Assembly: GCA_014208095.1 (NCBI GenBank)
Contig: JACHMT010000001.1
Coordinates: forward strand, 2,666,001 to 2,730,000
Direction: 5' to 3'
DNA: 64,000 nt
Source of the DNA: Actinospineispora eucalypti
GTDB taxonomy: Bacteria; Actinomycetota; Actinomycetes; Mycobacteriales; Pseudonocardiaceae
Made by a program: the position numbers and the translations under genes. The notes below the pieces were generated by a model, which worked only from the letters and a program-made list of their open reading frames with translations, was not told the origin of the DNA and did not search any database. This document shows positions 52,726-61,511 of the stretch, one piece after another. The first letter of the stretch is position 1; every line of letters begins with the position of its first letter.

Positions 52726-53871
52726 TCACCGCGTCAGCAGCTGCCGCACCCGTGCGGCCTCCCGGGTGAGGTGGTCGCGCTCGGGCACGCTGGCGGCGGC
52801 GCGGGAGGCCTCGGCGTACAGCTCGGCCGCCCGGGGGAGATCGCCGGCCCGTTCGCGCAGGTACGCCGTCACCGCCGCGTACCGGGGCAGGTCGGGGCTC
52901 ACCTCGGCCAGCGCCGCCAGGCCGGCCCCCGGCCCGTCGGCCTCGCCGACCGCCACCGCGCGGTTGAGCCGCACCACCGGGCTGCCGGTGAGCCGGAGCA
53001 GCTCGTCGTACCACTCCACGATCTGCACCCAGTCCGTCTCGGCGGTGCTGCGGGCGTCCGCGTGCAGGGCGGCGATCGCGGCCTGCGCCTGGTACTCGCC
53101 CAGCCGGTCGCGGGCCAGCGCGGCCTGCAGGATCGCCACCCCCTCGGCGATCAGCCCGGTGTCCCAGAGCGACCGGTCCTGCTCGCCCAGCGGCACCAGG
53201 CGGCCTCCCGGGCCGGTACGGGAGGCGCGGCGGGCGTGGTGCAGCAGCATGAGGGCGAGCAGGCCGGCGACCTCCGGCTCGTCGGCGAGCGCGACCAGCT
53301 GGCGGGCCAGCCGGATCGCCTCGGCCGTCAGGTCGACGTCGCCGCCGTACCCCTCGTTGAAGACCAGGTAGAGCACCCGCAACACCGTGCCCAGATCACC
53401 GGGCTGATCGAGCGCCAGCCCGGTGACCCGCCGCTTGGCGCGGCTGATCCGCTGCGCCATGGTCGGCTCGGGGACCAGGTAGGCCGCCGCGATCTGCCGC
53501 GTGGTCAGCCCGCCGACCGCGCGCAGCGTCAGGGCGACCGCCGAGGCCGGCGGCAGGGTGGGGTGTGCGCACAGGAAGTAGAGCCGCAGCGTGTCGTCGG
53601 TGGCGGGCGCCGGGCCGGCGGGCGGCTCGACCTCCACGGCGAGCTCCCGCCCCCGCCGCGACGCCTCGGAGCGGGTGGCGTCGAGGAACTTGCGCCACGC
53701 CACCGCGACCAGCCAGGCCTTCGGCTCCCTCGGCGGGTCGTCCGGCCAGGTCTCCAGCGCCCGGATGAGGGCCTCCTGCACGGCGTCCTCGGCCGACGCG
53801 AAGTCCGCTCCGCGCCGGACGAGGACACCGATCACCGCGGGCACGAGCTCCCGCAGCAGCGAGTCGTTCAC
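52726..53871 (-). CDS. ECF-type RNA polymerase sigma factor with C-terminal TPR-like extension (ECF42 group)
   Basis: The 381-aa protein has sigma-2 (about residues 1-70: FASAEDAVQEALIRALETWP) and sigma-4 (about 100-160: LTTRQIAAAYLVPEPTMAQR) domains, then about 200 residues of helical repeats (DUF6596 and TPR-like, FNEGYGG, YDELLRLTGSPVVRLNRAVAV). This is the ECF42 layout, in which the extension replaces an anti-sigma factor. GTG 53871 overlaps the stop of the upstream DGPF gene by four bases. ECF42 genes are characteristically paired with DGPF proteins. Confidence 0.93.
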   Translation of the reverse strand: MNDSLLRELVPAVIGVLVRRGADFASAEDAVQEALIRALETWPDDPPREPKAWLVAVAWRKFLDATRSEASRRGRELAVEVEPPAGPAPATDDTLRLYFLCAHPTLPPASAVALTLRAVGGLTTRQIAAAYLVPEPTMAQRISRAKRRVTGLALDQPGDLGTVLRVLYLVFNEGYGGDVDLTAEAIRLARQLVALADEPEVAGLLALMLLHHARRASRTGPGGRLVPLGEQDRSLWDTGLIAEGVAILQAALARDRLGEYQAQAAIAALHADARSTAETDWVQIVEWYDELLRLTGSPVVRLNRAVAVGEADGPGAGLAALAEVSPDLPRYAAVTAYLRERAGDLPRAAELYAEASRAAASVPERDHLTREAARVRQLLTR

Positions 53872-54275
53872 TCGGTGACCGAGTGCGACCCGGTGAGGAA
53901 CGGCCGCACCTCGAGCCACTCCTGGATCGGCTCGCCGCCGACTCCGGGGGCGGCGGACAGCTCCCCGGCCAGCTCGACCGCGCGATCCCAGGAGTCCACG
54001 TCGATGATCATCCAGCCGGCGATGAGGTCCTTGGTCTCGGCGAACGGGCCGTCGGTCACCGGCGGGCGGCCGTCGCCGTCGGACCGCACGAACGCGCCCT
54101 CCGGGGTCAGCGCCTGGCTGTCCACGAACTCCCCCGTCTGCTCCAGGCGGGCGGCGAAGTCGTTCATGTACTGGATGTGCGCGTCGACCTCCTCCGGCGT
54201 CCACCGGTCCATCATCGGCTGGCCGGAAGCGGGGGCCGGGGCGCCGCGGTAGTGCTTCAGCAGCAGGTACTTCAT
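53868..54275 (-). CDS. DGPF/YCII-domain protein, partner of the ECF sigma factor
   Basis: The 135-aa protein begins MKYLLLKHYRG and contains the name-giving DGPFAETKDLI motif (about residues 77-87) and an EVRPF C-terminal segment, in a ferredoxin-like YCII fold. Start ATG 54275 has AAGGAG upstream; a longer frame is rejected. It is co-translated with the sigma factor. DGPF proteins are usual targets of ECF42; their biochemical activity is not known. Confidence 0.9.
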   Translation of the reverse strand: MKYLLLKHYRGAPAPASGQPMMDRWTPEEVDAHIQYMNDFAARLEQTGEFVDSQALTPEGAFVRSDGDGRPPVTDGPFAETKDLIAGWMIIDVDSWDRAVELAGELSAAPGVGGEPIQEWLEVRPFLTGSHSVTE

Positions 54276-54313
54276 GGCGGTACTCCTTCGTCGTCGGTTG
54301 CTTGTGCCCCTGG

Positions 54314-54340
54314 GACGGAGCCGGCGACCCGTTCTCGACA
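54314..54340 (-). promoter_or_regulatory. ECF-type promoter candidate in front of the DGPF-sigma pair
   Basis: On the minus strand TGTCGA (54340-54335) is followed after 17 bases by CGTC (54317-54314), about 39 bases before the DGPF start. TGTCGA agrees with the -35 reported for ECF42 targets, from recall, and CGTC is a common ECF -10. This suggests autoregulation. Confidence 0.55.
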
Positions 54341-54371
54341 CCGAAGCCGACGATTCTCGGAAAATTTTCGC

Positions 54372-55343
54372 TCAGGGCAGGAGCAGCAGCTTTCCGGTGG
54401 TGCGGCGGGACTGCAGGTCCTCGTGCGCCCTGGCCGCGTCGGCCAGGGGGTAGCGGTGCCCGATCCGGACGTTCAGGGTTCCGTCGGCCACGGCCGCCAG
54501 AACCTTGCCCGCGTGGTACTCGAGCTCGTCCCGCCCGGTGATGTAGTGGAACAGGGAGGGCCGGGTCAGGTACACCGAGCCAGCCGCGTTCAGCCGCTGC
54601 GGGTCGACCGGGGGAACCGGGCCGCTGGACGCGCCGAACAGCGCGAGCGTCCCCCGCCGGCGCAGGCTGGCCAGGCTGGCGTCGAAGGTGTCCTTGCCCA
54701 CGCCGTCGTAGACGGCGGCCACACCCTCCCCGCCGGTCAGCGCCCGCACCTCGGCGGCCAGGTCGGCGACCTGGGTGTAGTTGATCACCTCGGCCGCGCC
54801 GGCGGAACGGCCCAGCGCCGCCTTCTCCTCGGTGGATGCGGTGCCGATCACCCGGGCGCCGCGCGCGGTGGCCAGCTGGGTGAGGAGCAGGCCGGTGCCG
54901 CCGGCCACCGCGTGCACCAGGATGGTGTCCCCGGAACACACCGGGTAGGTGGCGTCCACCAGGTAGTGCGCGGTCATGCCCTGCAGCAGCACGCCCGCCG
55001 CCTGCTCGTCGCTCACCCCGTCGGGCACCCGCACCGCCCGCCCGGCCGGCACGTTGACCAGCTCGGCGTAGCTGCCCTGGGCCTCCGACCAGGCCACCCG
55101 GTCGCCCACCGCGAACCCGGCGGTGTCCGGCCCGAGCTCGCGGACCGTGCCGACGCCCTCGAGGCCGAGCCCGAAGGGCAGCTCGCGGGGATAGAGGCCG
55201 GACCGCTGGTAGGTGTCGATGTAGTTCACCCCGGCCGCCGCCACGGCGACCAGCAGCTCGCCGCTGCCCGGCTTCGGGTCGTCCACCTCGGCCAGCCGCA
55301 TGACCTCGGGCCCGCCGGTCTGCTCCACCTGAATCGCGCGCAT
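54372..55343 (-). CDS. qor: NADPH:quinone oxidoreductase (zinc-free MDR family)
   Basis: The 323-aa protein is a medium-chain reductase without zinc-binding cysteines. It has the N-terminal catalytic domain (NYIDTYQRSGLYPRELPFGLG) and a Rossmann domain with VHAVAGGTGLLLTQLA (about residues 143-158), as in quinone oxidoreductase Qor. ATG 55343 with GGAG upstream is chosen over a TTG at 55361. A qor gene also sits between ctaB and the ctaA-type gene in M. tuberculosis (recall). Confidence 0.9.
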   Translation of the reverse strand: MRAIQVEQTGGPEVMRLAEVDDPKPGSGELLVAVAAAGVNYIDTYQRSGLYPRELPFGLGLEGVGTVRELGPDTAGFAVGDRVAWSEAQGSYAELVNVPAGRAVRVPDGVSDEQAAGVLLQGMTAHYLVDATYPVCSGDTILVHAVAGGTGLLLTQLATARGARVIGTASTEEKAALGRSAGAAEVINYTQVADLAAEVRALTGGEGVAAVYDGVGKDTFDASLASLRRRGTLALFGASSGPVPPVDPQRLNAAGSVYLTRPSLFHYITGRDELEYHAGKVLAAVADGTLNVRIGHRYPLADAARAHEDLQSRRTTGKLLLLP

Positions 55344-55369
55344 GCCGCTCCAGTTCGTCAAGTTGAAAT

Positions 55370-55420
55370 CCCGCGTGCGCCTAACCGGGCGCCCGCTCGG
55401 CGAGCGCGTTCCGCGCTCGG
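55370..55420. repeat. GC-rich hairpin repeat, copy 3 (overlapping the ctaA 3' end)
   Basis: The sequence CCCGCGTGCGCCTAACCGGGCG and the following CTCGGCGAGCGCGTTCCGCGCT align with the copies at 45194 and 41792 (written here in parts). In this copy the repeat extends into the coding region and supplies the last dozen or so ctaA codons and its stop (55381-55383). Confidence 0.6.
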
Positions 55421-56388
55421 TTGGTCGCGGGGGACAGGGCGTCCCGCGCGGTGGGCTCCGCCCGGTCGGTGACCGGCGGCGACACCGGTGGCCGCGACGT
55501 GCCGGCCGACCACAGCGCCGCGCCGGCCACCGTCACCAGGCAGGCACCCAGCACGTGCAACGACACCAGTGCCTCGGGTACTCCCAACGCGTACTGGGTG
55601 GCCCCCAACAGGCCCTGGGCGAGCACGGCGGCGATCAGCCACCGGTAGCGCCGGCGCAGCCGGGCGGGTGCGTCCACGGCGGCCAGCAGGAAGCCCAGGC
55701 CGACCAGCAGGCCCAGGTAACCGACCAGCAGGTCGGCGTGCAGTTGGGCCAGCACCGGCACCGGGAGGCCCAGCCGGGGGGTGGCCGCGTCGCCGGCGTG
55801 CGGGCCGGCGGCGGTGACCAGGGTGCCCACGGCCAGCACCGCACCGAGCAGCACCGAGCAGAGCAGCAGCAGGGTCCGCGCGGCGCGCGGCACGGCGGGC
55901 GTCGGTGGTCCGTCCTCCTGGCCGGTGGCGTCCACCAGTAGCACGGCCAGCCAGATCAGCACGGAGGAGAGCAGGAAGTGCAGCGAGACCGTCTGCCAGG
56001 CCAGATCGGCGAGCACGGTGATCCCGCCGAGCACGGCCTGCGCGACCACACCGGCCGGCATGGCGGCGGCCAACCAGGTCAACCGCCGGCGCCGGGGCCG
56101 GGTGTTCAGCGCGGCCAGCAGGCAGGCGGCGGCGACCGCGCTGACCACGCCGACCAGCATCCGGTTGCCGAACTCGACCCACTGGTGCAGCAGCGCGATG
56201 TCCGCGTGCGGGTCGGGGACCAGGCTGTTCGGGTGGCAGGTCGGCCAGTCGGGGCAGCCGAGCCCGGAGCCGGTCACCCGGACCACCGACCCGGTGACCG
56301 CGATGCCGGCCTGCGCGACCACCGCCGCGACGGCCACGGCGCGCATCAGCTTCGGCGGGGTGCCCGGCAACCGACTCAACAAGCTCAT
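55381..56388 (-). CDS. ctaA: Haem A synthase (CtaA/COX15)
   Basis: CtaA (335 aa) oxidises haem O to haem A. It has about eight transmembrane helices. The extracellular Cys pair is in GCPDWPTC (about residues 44-51), followed by the haem-ligand/catalytic segment LHQWVEFGNR (about 67-76); other conserved His are in SLHFLLSS, QLHADLLVG and SLHVLGA. The last 20 residues are poorly conserved and come from a GC-hairpin repeat. With ctaB it forms the haem A pathway. Confidence 0.94.
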   Translation of the reverse strand: MSLLSRLPGTPPKLMRAVAVAAVVAQAGIAVTGSVVRVTGSGLGCPDWPTCHPNSLVPDPHADIALLHQWVEFGNRMLVGVVSAVAAACLLAALNTRPRRRRLTWLAAAMPAGVVAQAVLGGITVLADLAWQTVSLHFLLSSVLIWLAVLLVDATGQEDGPPTPAVPRAARTLLLLCSVLLGAVLAVGTLVTAAGPHAGDAATPRLGLPVPVLAQLHADLLVGYLGLLVGLGFLLAAVDAPARLRRRYRWLIAAVLAQGLLGATQYALGVPEALVSLHVLGACLVTVAGAALWSAGTSRPPVSPPVTDRAEPTARDALSPATNRARNALAERAPG

Positions 56389-56458
56389 TCGCCCATGCTA
56401 TGAGGCCGGTTCCGGCCGGGATCCCCCGGCCGGACTGTCCGCCGCGCCACAGGCCGGC

Positions 56459-56525
56459 CATGGTCAAGTAGCAATGGGAGACGTTTTACCGGTGGGTAAA
56501 GGTCTCTGGTCGCGACTTGACCATG
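56459..56525. terminator. Long hairpin downstream of the secreted-protein gene
   Basis: CATGGTCAAGT (56459-56469) and ACTTGACCATG (56515-56525) are perfect inverse copies. Inside them GAGAC/GTCTC and TTTACC/GGTAAA continue the stem. A second GC hairpin (CCGGCCGGG-ATCCC-CCGGCCGG, about 56413-56434) lies beside it. Both sit in the 196-base gap between ctaA and the secreted-protein gene; both genes are on the minus strand, so termination of the latter is likely. Confidence 0.6.
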
Positions 56526-56584
56526 AATCCCGGCGTCCGAAGCCGCCGACGGACCCACCCCGAGTGCGGCGGAAGCTCAGGCGG

Positions 56585-57124
56585 TCAGGCCTGGTACCAG
56601 CCGAGCGGGCCGTCCACCGTCCAGCCGGCGCCCTTCATGGTCTTCACGCTGGCCGCGTCGTCGGGGAAGGCGCGCCACTTGCCGTGGTTGCTGAACCGCA
56701 TCAGGCGGGCCTGGCCGCCCTTCTGCGCGCCGTCGGTGTAGCCGATCACGCCCTCGTCCTGGAACTTGCCGTCGCGCCACTCCGAGGGGGAGATGGAGAG
56801 CATGTAGGACGGGCCGCCGTTGCGCAGCCGCAGCCGGTGCACCGCGTTCCGGCCGGGGCCCCCGCCGGAATGCAGCTTGCCGATCACGCCGTTGCCGTTG
56901 TTCTTGGTGAACTTGTGCTTGGAGGTCGCGGTGGCGGCCTCGCCGGAGTTCGTGGTGTAGAAGTAGCCGGCGTCCCCGGTGGTCTTGAACTCAACCAGGT
57001 CCACCAGGTCGCCGGCCGGCGCGGACGGCGTGATCTCGGCCGCCTGGGCGGTGCCGAGGGTGCCGGTGAGGGCCAGCGCGATCGCGCAGGCGGCCGTGCC
57101 GAGCAGGGAGCGTCGTGACCTCAT
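56585..57124 (-). CDS. Secreted protein of unknown function
   Basis: The 179-aa protein has a Sec signal peptide (about residues 1-28, ending GTAQAAE). The mature part is rich in Gly, Lys and aromatic residues, with GYFYTTNSGEA and three spaced segments around TTNSGE, SYMLSISPSEW and WRAFPDDAASV. The FYTT pattern faintly recalls DUF5648-type domains, but this is not firm. There are no cysteines in the mature part. It has its own promoter region and a hairpin downstream. Function not recognised. Confidence 0.75.
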   Translation of the reverse strand: MRSRRSLLGTAACAIALALTGTLGTAQAAEITPSAPAGDLVDLVEFKTTGDAGYFYTTNSGEAATATSKHKFTKNNGNGVIGKLHSGGGPGRNAVHRLRLRNGGPSYMLSISPSEWRDGKFQDEGVIGYTDGAQKGGQARLMRFSNHGKWRAFPDDAASVKTMKGAGWTVDGPLGWYQA

Positions 57125-57219
57125 GATTCCCCTCCGTCGTGATCATCAGATCGAGCGACGGCGATGCTAACAACTGTCGGTCGCATCTCAACCAGTTGGG
57201 GTCACGGTGTGCTACCGCA

Positions 57220-57245
57220 TGATCACCCTGTGGTGAAAGTGATCA
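57220..57245 (-). terminator. Hairpin after the ABC permease gene
   Basis: TGATCAC (57220-57226) and GTGATCA (57239-57245) form a seven-pair stem 11 bases beyond the permease stop (57256, minus strand). It is also upstream of the secreted-protein gene, so a regulatory role there is possible. Confidence 0.45.
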
Positions 57246-57255
57246 CTGGGAGGGC

Positions 57256-58041
57256 TCAGCGGAGCCGGACCGTTCGGGCCGCCACCGCCGTGGCCAGCGC
57301 CGCCCAGCCGAGCAGCACCAGGACCGGTTGCGCGCCGGGGAACTGGCCGGTCACCAGGGCGGTGCGCAGCCCCTCGGCGAGCGCGCCGGAGGGCAGCACG
57401 GCGGCCACCGTGCCCAGCGCACCGGGCAGCTGGGCCACCGGGAGCACGATGCCACCACCGAGCAGCAGCATGAACCACACGATGTTGGCCACCGCCAGCA
57501 CGATCTCCGCGCGCAGCGTGCCGCCCAACAGGATGCCCAGCCCGCCGAACGCGGCGCAGCCGAGCAGGACCAACAGCAGCCCCCAGCCGAGCCCGGCCAG
57601 CGCCGGGCGCCAGCCCAGCGCGAGCGCCACCCCGCCGAGCACCACCAGCTGCACCGCGACCACGCCGAGCATGGCCACCAGCCGGCCGGCCACCAGCAGC
57701 CAGCGGGGCAGCGCGGTGGCCGCCAGCCGCCGGATCACCCCGTAGCGCCGGTCGTACCCGAGCCCGATGGCCTGACCGGTGAACGCGGTGGAGAGCACGG
57801 CCAGCGCGAGCACCCCGGGGGCGACCATGGCCACCCGGGGCGCGGGCAGCGGGACCACCTCGAGCAGCGTCAGCCCGACCAGCAGCGCGAGCGGGATGAG
57901 CAGGGTGAGCAGCACCTGCTCGCCGTTGCGCAGGGCCAGCCGCATCTCCACCCCGGACTGCGCGGCCAGCATGCCGCCCAGCCGTCCCCGCCCCGGCGCG
58001 GCGAGAAAGGTCCCGGCCGGAAACCGTTCCGTGGTCGTCAC
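57256..58041 (-). CDS. ABC-2 type transporter permease
   Basis: The 261-aa protein has six predicted transmembrane helices and the ABC-2 layout of drug or lipid exporters; RRYGVIRRLAATALPRWLL is a typical coupling segment. GTG 58041 overlaps the ATPase stop by four bases. A homologous permease/ATPase pair lies at this place in M. tuberculosis (Rv1457c-Rv1458c, recall), annotated as antibiotic transport. The substrate is unknown. Confidence 0.88.
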   Translation of the reverse strand: MTTTERFPAGTFLAAPGRGRLGGMLAAQSGVEMRLALRNGEQVLLTLLIPLALLVGLTLLEVVPLPAPRVAMVAPGVLALAVLSTAFTGQAIGLGYDRRYGVIRRLAATALPRWLLVAGRLVAMLGVVAVQLVVLGGVALALGWRPALAGLGWGLLLVLLGCAAFGGLGILLGGTLRAEIVLAVANIVWFMLLLGGGIVLPVAQLPGALGTVAAVLPSGALAEGLRTALVTGQFPGAQPVLVLLGWAALATAVAARTVRLR

Positions 58042-58982
58042 GATCGCAGCTCCCGGCCGGTCAGGTCGAGGAACACGTCCTCCAGGCTGCGCCGGGCCAC
58101 CCGCACCTCGTCCGCGAGCACCCCCTGGTCCGCGCACCAGGAGGTGACCACGGACAGCACCTTCGGGTCCATCTGCCCGCGCACCAGGTAGCTGCCGGCC
58201 ATCGGCTCCTCGGCCTGGTAGCCCGGCGGCAGCGCCCGGGCCAGTGCGTCGAGGTCCATTCCCGGCCGGGCGCGGAAGCGCAGCTGCTGCTCGCCGCTGC
58301 GCGCGGTGAGCGCGGCCGGGCTGCCCTGCGCGACCACCTTGCCGTTGTCGATGATGACCACCTGGTCGGACAGGGCCTCGGCCTCGTCCATCAGGTGGGT
58401 GGTGAGCAGCACGGACACCCCGTCGCGGCGGAGCGCGGAGATCATCTCCCAGACCAGGCGCCGGCTCTGCGGGTCCAGGCCGGCGGTGGGCTCGTCCAGG
58501 AACACCAGCTCGGGGCGACCGACCACGGCGCAGGCCAGCGCAAGCCGCTGCTGCTGCCCGCCGGAGAGCCGCTTGAACGGGGTGCGCGCGCAGGAGGTGA
58601 GGCCGAGCACGTCCAGCAGCCAGTCCACCGGGAGCGGGTGCGCCGCGCAGGCCGCGATCACCCGCAGCATCTCGGCGGCGCGCACGCCCGGGTAGGCGCC
58701 GCCGCCCTGCGGCATCACACCGATCCGGGCGCGCAGGGCGTCCGGCTGGCTCACCGGGTCGAGGCCGAGCACCCGGACCTGGCCCGCGTCCGGGCGTAGG
58801 AAGCCCTCGCAGATCTCCACGGTGGTGGTCTTGCCGGCCCCGTTGGGGCCGAGCAGGGTCAGCACGGTGGCGGAGGGAAGCACCAGGTCCAGCCCGTCCA
58901 CCGCGGTGACGCCGCCGCTGTAGCGCTTGACCAGGCCGTGCGCGCTGAGCGCGGCGTCCGGCGGGCGGGCGGAGGAACTCAC
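58038..58982 (-). CDS. ABC transporter ATP-binding protein
   Basis: The 314-aa ATPase has Walker A GPNGAGKTTT (about residues 45-54), signature LSGGQQQRL, Walker B LVFLDEPTAGLD and the switch His in TTHLMDEAE. A C-terminal domain of about 80 residues resembles that of DrrA-type exporters. GTG 58982 is chosen. It forms a pump with the overlapping permease gene. Confidence 0.93.
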   Translation of the reverse strand: MSSSARPPDAALSAHGLVKRYSGGVTAVDGLDLVLPSATVLTLLGPNGAGKTTTVEICEGFLRPDAGQVRVLGLDPVSQPDALRARIGVMPQGGGAYPGVRAAEMLRVIAACAAHPLPVDWLLDVLGLTSCARTPFKRLSGGQQQRLALACAVVGRPELVFLDEPTAGLDPQSRRLVWEMISALRRDGVSVLLTTHLMDEAEALSDQVVIIDNGKVVAQGSPAALTARSGEQQLRFRARPGMDLDALARALPPGYQAEEPMAGSYLVRGQMDPKVLSVVTSWCADQGVLADEVRVARRSLEDVFLDLTGRELRS

Positions 58983-59052
58983 GACAGCCGATTCTACGTG
59001 CTGTCGAAGAAGATCTAGCACGCCCCCGGCGGGATCACGGCAGGATTCCCGC

Positions 59053-59466
59053 ATGGAGATTCTCTTTGTAGCCAGCATGGCGGTCGTCGCGCCGGACCCC
59101 GTGGCGAGCCGCCGGCTGTTCGTGGACGTCCTGGGGCTGCCGCTGCGGCGCCACGAAGGTGACGAGTACTACTTCAGCGAGGAGATCGCGGGCAGCAAGC
59201 ACTTCGGGGTCTGGCCGTTGGAACAGGCGGCCCAGGCCTGCTTCGGCACCACCGAGTGGCCCGCCGACCGCCCGCGCCCGCAGGCCTGCGTGGAGTTCGA
59301 GGTGGCCGGCGAGGCGGCGGTCGAAGCGGCGGGCCGGGAGCTGGAGGAGCACGGCTACCCGCTGCTGCACCCGGTACGCACCGAACCGTGGGGCCAGACC
59401 ATCGCCAGGGTGATCACCGAGGACAACGTCATCGTCGGCGTCGGCTACTCACCCTGGATGCACTGA
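59053..59466 (+). CDS. VOC-superfamily (glyoxalase/bleomycin resistance-like) protein
   Basis: The 137-aa protein has the paired beta-alpha-beta-beta-beta modules of the VOC fold: MAVVAPDPVASRRLFVDVLGLPL opens the first (shown only as a landmark, residues 9-31), and ACVEFEVAGEAAVEAAG opens the second. It is divergent from the ABC transporter genes. Metal ligands are not obvious. The function is unknown. Confidence 0.83.
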   Translation: MEILFVASMAVVAPDPVASRRLFVDVLGLPLRRHEGDEYYFSEEIAGSKHFGVWPLEQAAQACFGTTEWPADRPRPQACVEFEVAGEAAVEAAGRELEEHGYPLLHPVRTEPWGQTIARVITEDNVIVGVGYSPWMH

Positions 59467-59484
59467 TTTCGCGAATCGTTGTTA

Positions 59485-59708
59485 CTGCCGGTTTGACGGG
59501 TGACTGGAATTTCCCGATGGCTTGGACGGCGCGGCCCGGCTGGTCTTCCACGGCTCCGGTGCCGTCCGTGGCGTTCCGGCGGGTTCCTCGCCGCAAATGT
59601 CACGTTGTGTGACGTTTGAATGGACGCCCGGTCCCGGTCGCTCCATCGACACCGACGTCAGCCTGGTTCGATCACGGCTGGACCAGACTGGTGTCGATGT
59701 GGATGGAG
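59485..59708. repeat. Left half of the long palindromic repeat, copy E
   Basis: About 59485-59572 aligns with left arms of copy D, with GATGGCTTGGACGGCGCGG, CTGGTCTTCC and CGGCTCCGGTGCCG. A different inner hairpin follows: CATCGACACC (59644-59653) pairs with GGTGTCGATG (59690-59699). No right arm is found. The 59467-59999 gap otherwise shows nothing gene-like. Confidence 0.6.
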
Positions 59709-59999
59709 GCGCCCGCAAACCAGCCCCACCGCCACCTTGCCAGCGTGACGGCACGTGACCGACGGTGCGAATCTCGGAACGGAGCCGTGCAGCGCTATGA
59801 CGGATGGGACGTGGTGCACTGTCCACTCTGACGCCGCACAGCCCGCACCACATGCCGGCGTCACAGTTTCCTATGCGGCGTCAGGCCATCGAAGCCCTCG
59901 AGTGTTCCCGTTGTGCAACCACAGTGACGGGTAGTGTCAGTTCATGATCATCATGACCTGGTGGCGGTTTGCGGGCCGCCAGGCAGCCGCCGACGGGGA

Positions 60000-61511
60000 C
60001 TAACGCGGGATGCGGTGGCGGACCAGGTAGAGCGGGATGAACAGGATCACCACGCCGGCGATGATGGCCATGGGCAGCTGGTAGGCCCGGAACGCGAAGT
60101 CCGCACCGGTGGGCGGCACCAGCAGCGCGACGATCGCGGAGCCGGCCACCGCCAGCCGCCGGTACCGGATCCGGGCGGTGGATGCGGCCAGCGGGATGGC
60201 CGCCCACAGCAGGTACCACGGGTGCACGGTCGGGCTGAGCAGCACCACCGCGCCCAGGCCGCAGCCGACCCCGGTGACCGGGTCGATCCGGCCGCGCAGG
60301 GTGCCGAACAGCAGCCACAGGCAGATGATCCCGGCGAGCAGGCCGCCCGCGCTCCTGGTCAGGGTGAGGATCTGGTCGGTGTGGTTGCCCATCCCGGTCA
60401 GGATGCCCAGCTGCCCGCCGAGCACGCCGAGGTCGGTGCTGATGGACACCCAGCTGCGGATCAGCGTCGGCACGTCCAGCGTGTTTATCCAGCCCAGGCC
60501 CAGACCGGTGCCGTAGGACACCCCGGCCATCACCGCCCCGGCGACCACCGCCATCCCGGAGCCCATCTTGGCCACGTCGAAGAACCGGCCGCCGCGTTCC
60601 CGGGCCAGACCCATGCCCAGGAAGCCCAGCGCGAGCAGCGCGGGCAGCTTCACCCCGGCGGCCAGCGTGATCAGCACCGTACCGACCACCCAGGACCGGG
60701 AGAGGCCCAGTTCCAGGCCGGTGAGCATCAGGCCGAGCATCAGCGCCTCGTTGTGCACCCCGCTGAACAGGTGGAACAGCACCAGCGGGTTGGCAACGCC
60801 CAGCCACAGCGCGGACCGGGGATCCAGCCGCAGCCGCTTGGCCAGCCGGGGCAGCGCCCACCAGATGCCGGCCAGCCCGATGAGGGCGAGGATCCGGTGG
60901 GCGAAGATGCCCAGCACCACGTCGTTCCCGGTGAGGTACGTGATGCCCTTGCCCAGCCAGAGGAACAGCGGCCCGTAGGGGGCCGGCGTGGGTCGCCAGA
61001 TGGTGGGGATGCTGCGGGTGAGCGGGTCGTCCACGCCCAGCGCGTCGGCCGGCCCGAGCAGGTAGGGGTCGAGGCCCCGGGCCGCGATGGCGCTCTGCGC
61101 CAGGTAGCTGTAGACGTCCTTGCTGAACAGCGGGGGCGCGGCGAACAGCGGCAGCGCCCACAGCGTCATGGTGCGGGTGATGAACCCCCGGGGCAGCGGG
61201 GCGCCGCCGTTCTGGTCCCGCTTGAGCATCCGGCCCAGCCACAGCCAGCCGAGCACCACCATGGCCATGCCGGCGTAGGTGATGGCGATGGACACCGTGG
61301 CATTGCGCGAGGGCAGCCCGAGCAGGCGCAGGCCGAAGGCCGGGTTGGGCACGGGCAGGGCGCCCGCGCCGAGTGAGCCGATGGCCATCAGCAGTGCGCC
61401 GGTCATACCGAACCGGCGCACCATGTGGGCCCGGCGCAGGTGCTCCTCGGTAGTCACCGGCAGGGGGGTAGGCGCCACCGGCGGGGTGGTGCTCAGTTCG
61501 GGCGCCGCCAT
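60000..61511 (-). CDS. mptB: Alpha-(1->6)-mannopyranosyltransferase MptB-like
   Basis: The 503-aa protein is a GT-C polyprenyl-phosphate-mannose-dependent transferase with about 12 transmembrane helices. The acidic motif of the first extracytoplasmic loop is in LFSKDVYSYLAQ. In corynebacteria and mycobacteria MptB primes the mannan core of lipomannan, and its gene is divergent from sufR as here. ATG 61511 is chosen; no clear Shine-Dalgarno sequence is seen. A role in lipomannan-like glycans is inferred. Confidence 0.9.
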   Translation of the reverse strand: MAAPELSTTPPVAPTPLPVTTEEHLRRAHMVRRFGMTGALLMAIGSLGAGALPVPNPAFGLRLLGLPSRNATVSIAITYAGMAMVVLGWLWLGRMLKRDQNGGAPLPRGFITRTMTLWALPLFAAPPLFSKDVYSYLAQSAIAARGLDPYLLGPADALGVDDPLTRSIPTIWRPTPAPYGPLFLWLGKGITYLTGNDVVLGIFAHRILALIGLAGIWWALPRLAKRLRLDPRSALWLGVANPLVLFHLFSGVHNEALMLGLMLTGLELGLSRSWVVGTVLITLAAGVKLPALLALGFLGMGLARERGGRFFDVAKMGSGMAVVAGAVMAGVSYGTGLGLGWINTLDVPTLIRSWVSISTDLGVLGGQLGILTGMGNHTDQILTLTRSAGGLLAGIICLWLLFGTLRGRIDPVTGVGCGLGAVVLLSPTVHPWYLLWAAIPLAASTARIRYRRLAVAGSAIVALLVPPTGADFAFRAYQLPMAIIAGVVILFIPLYLVRHRIPR

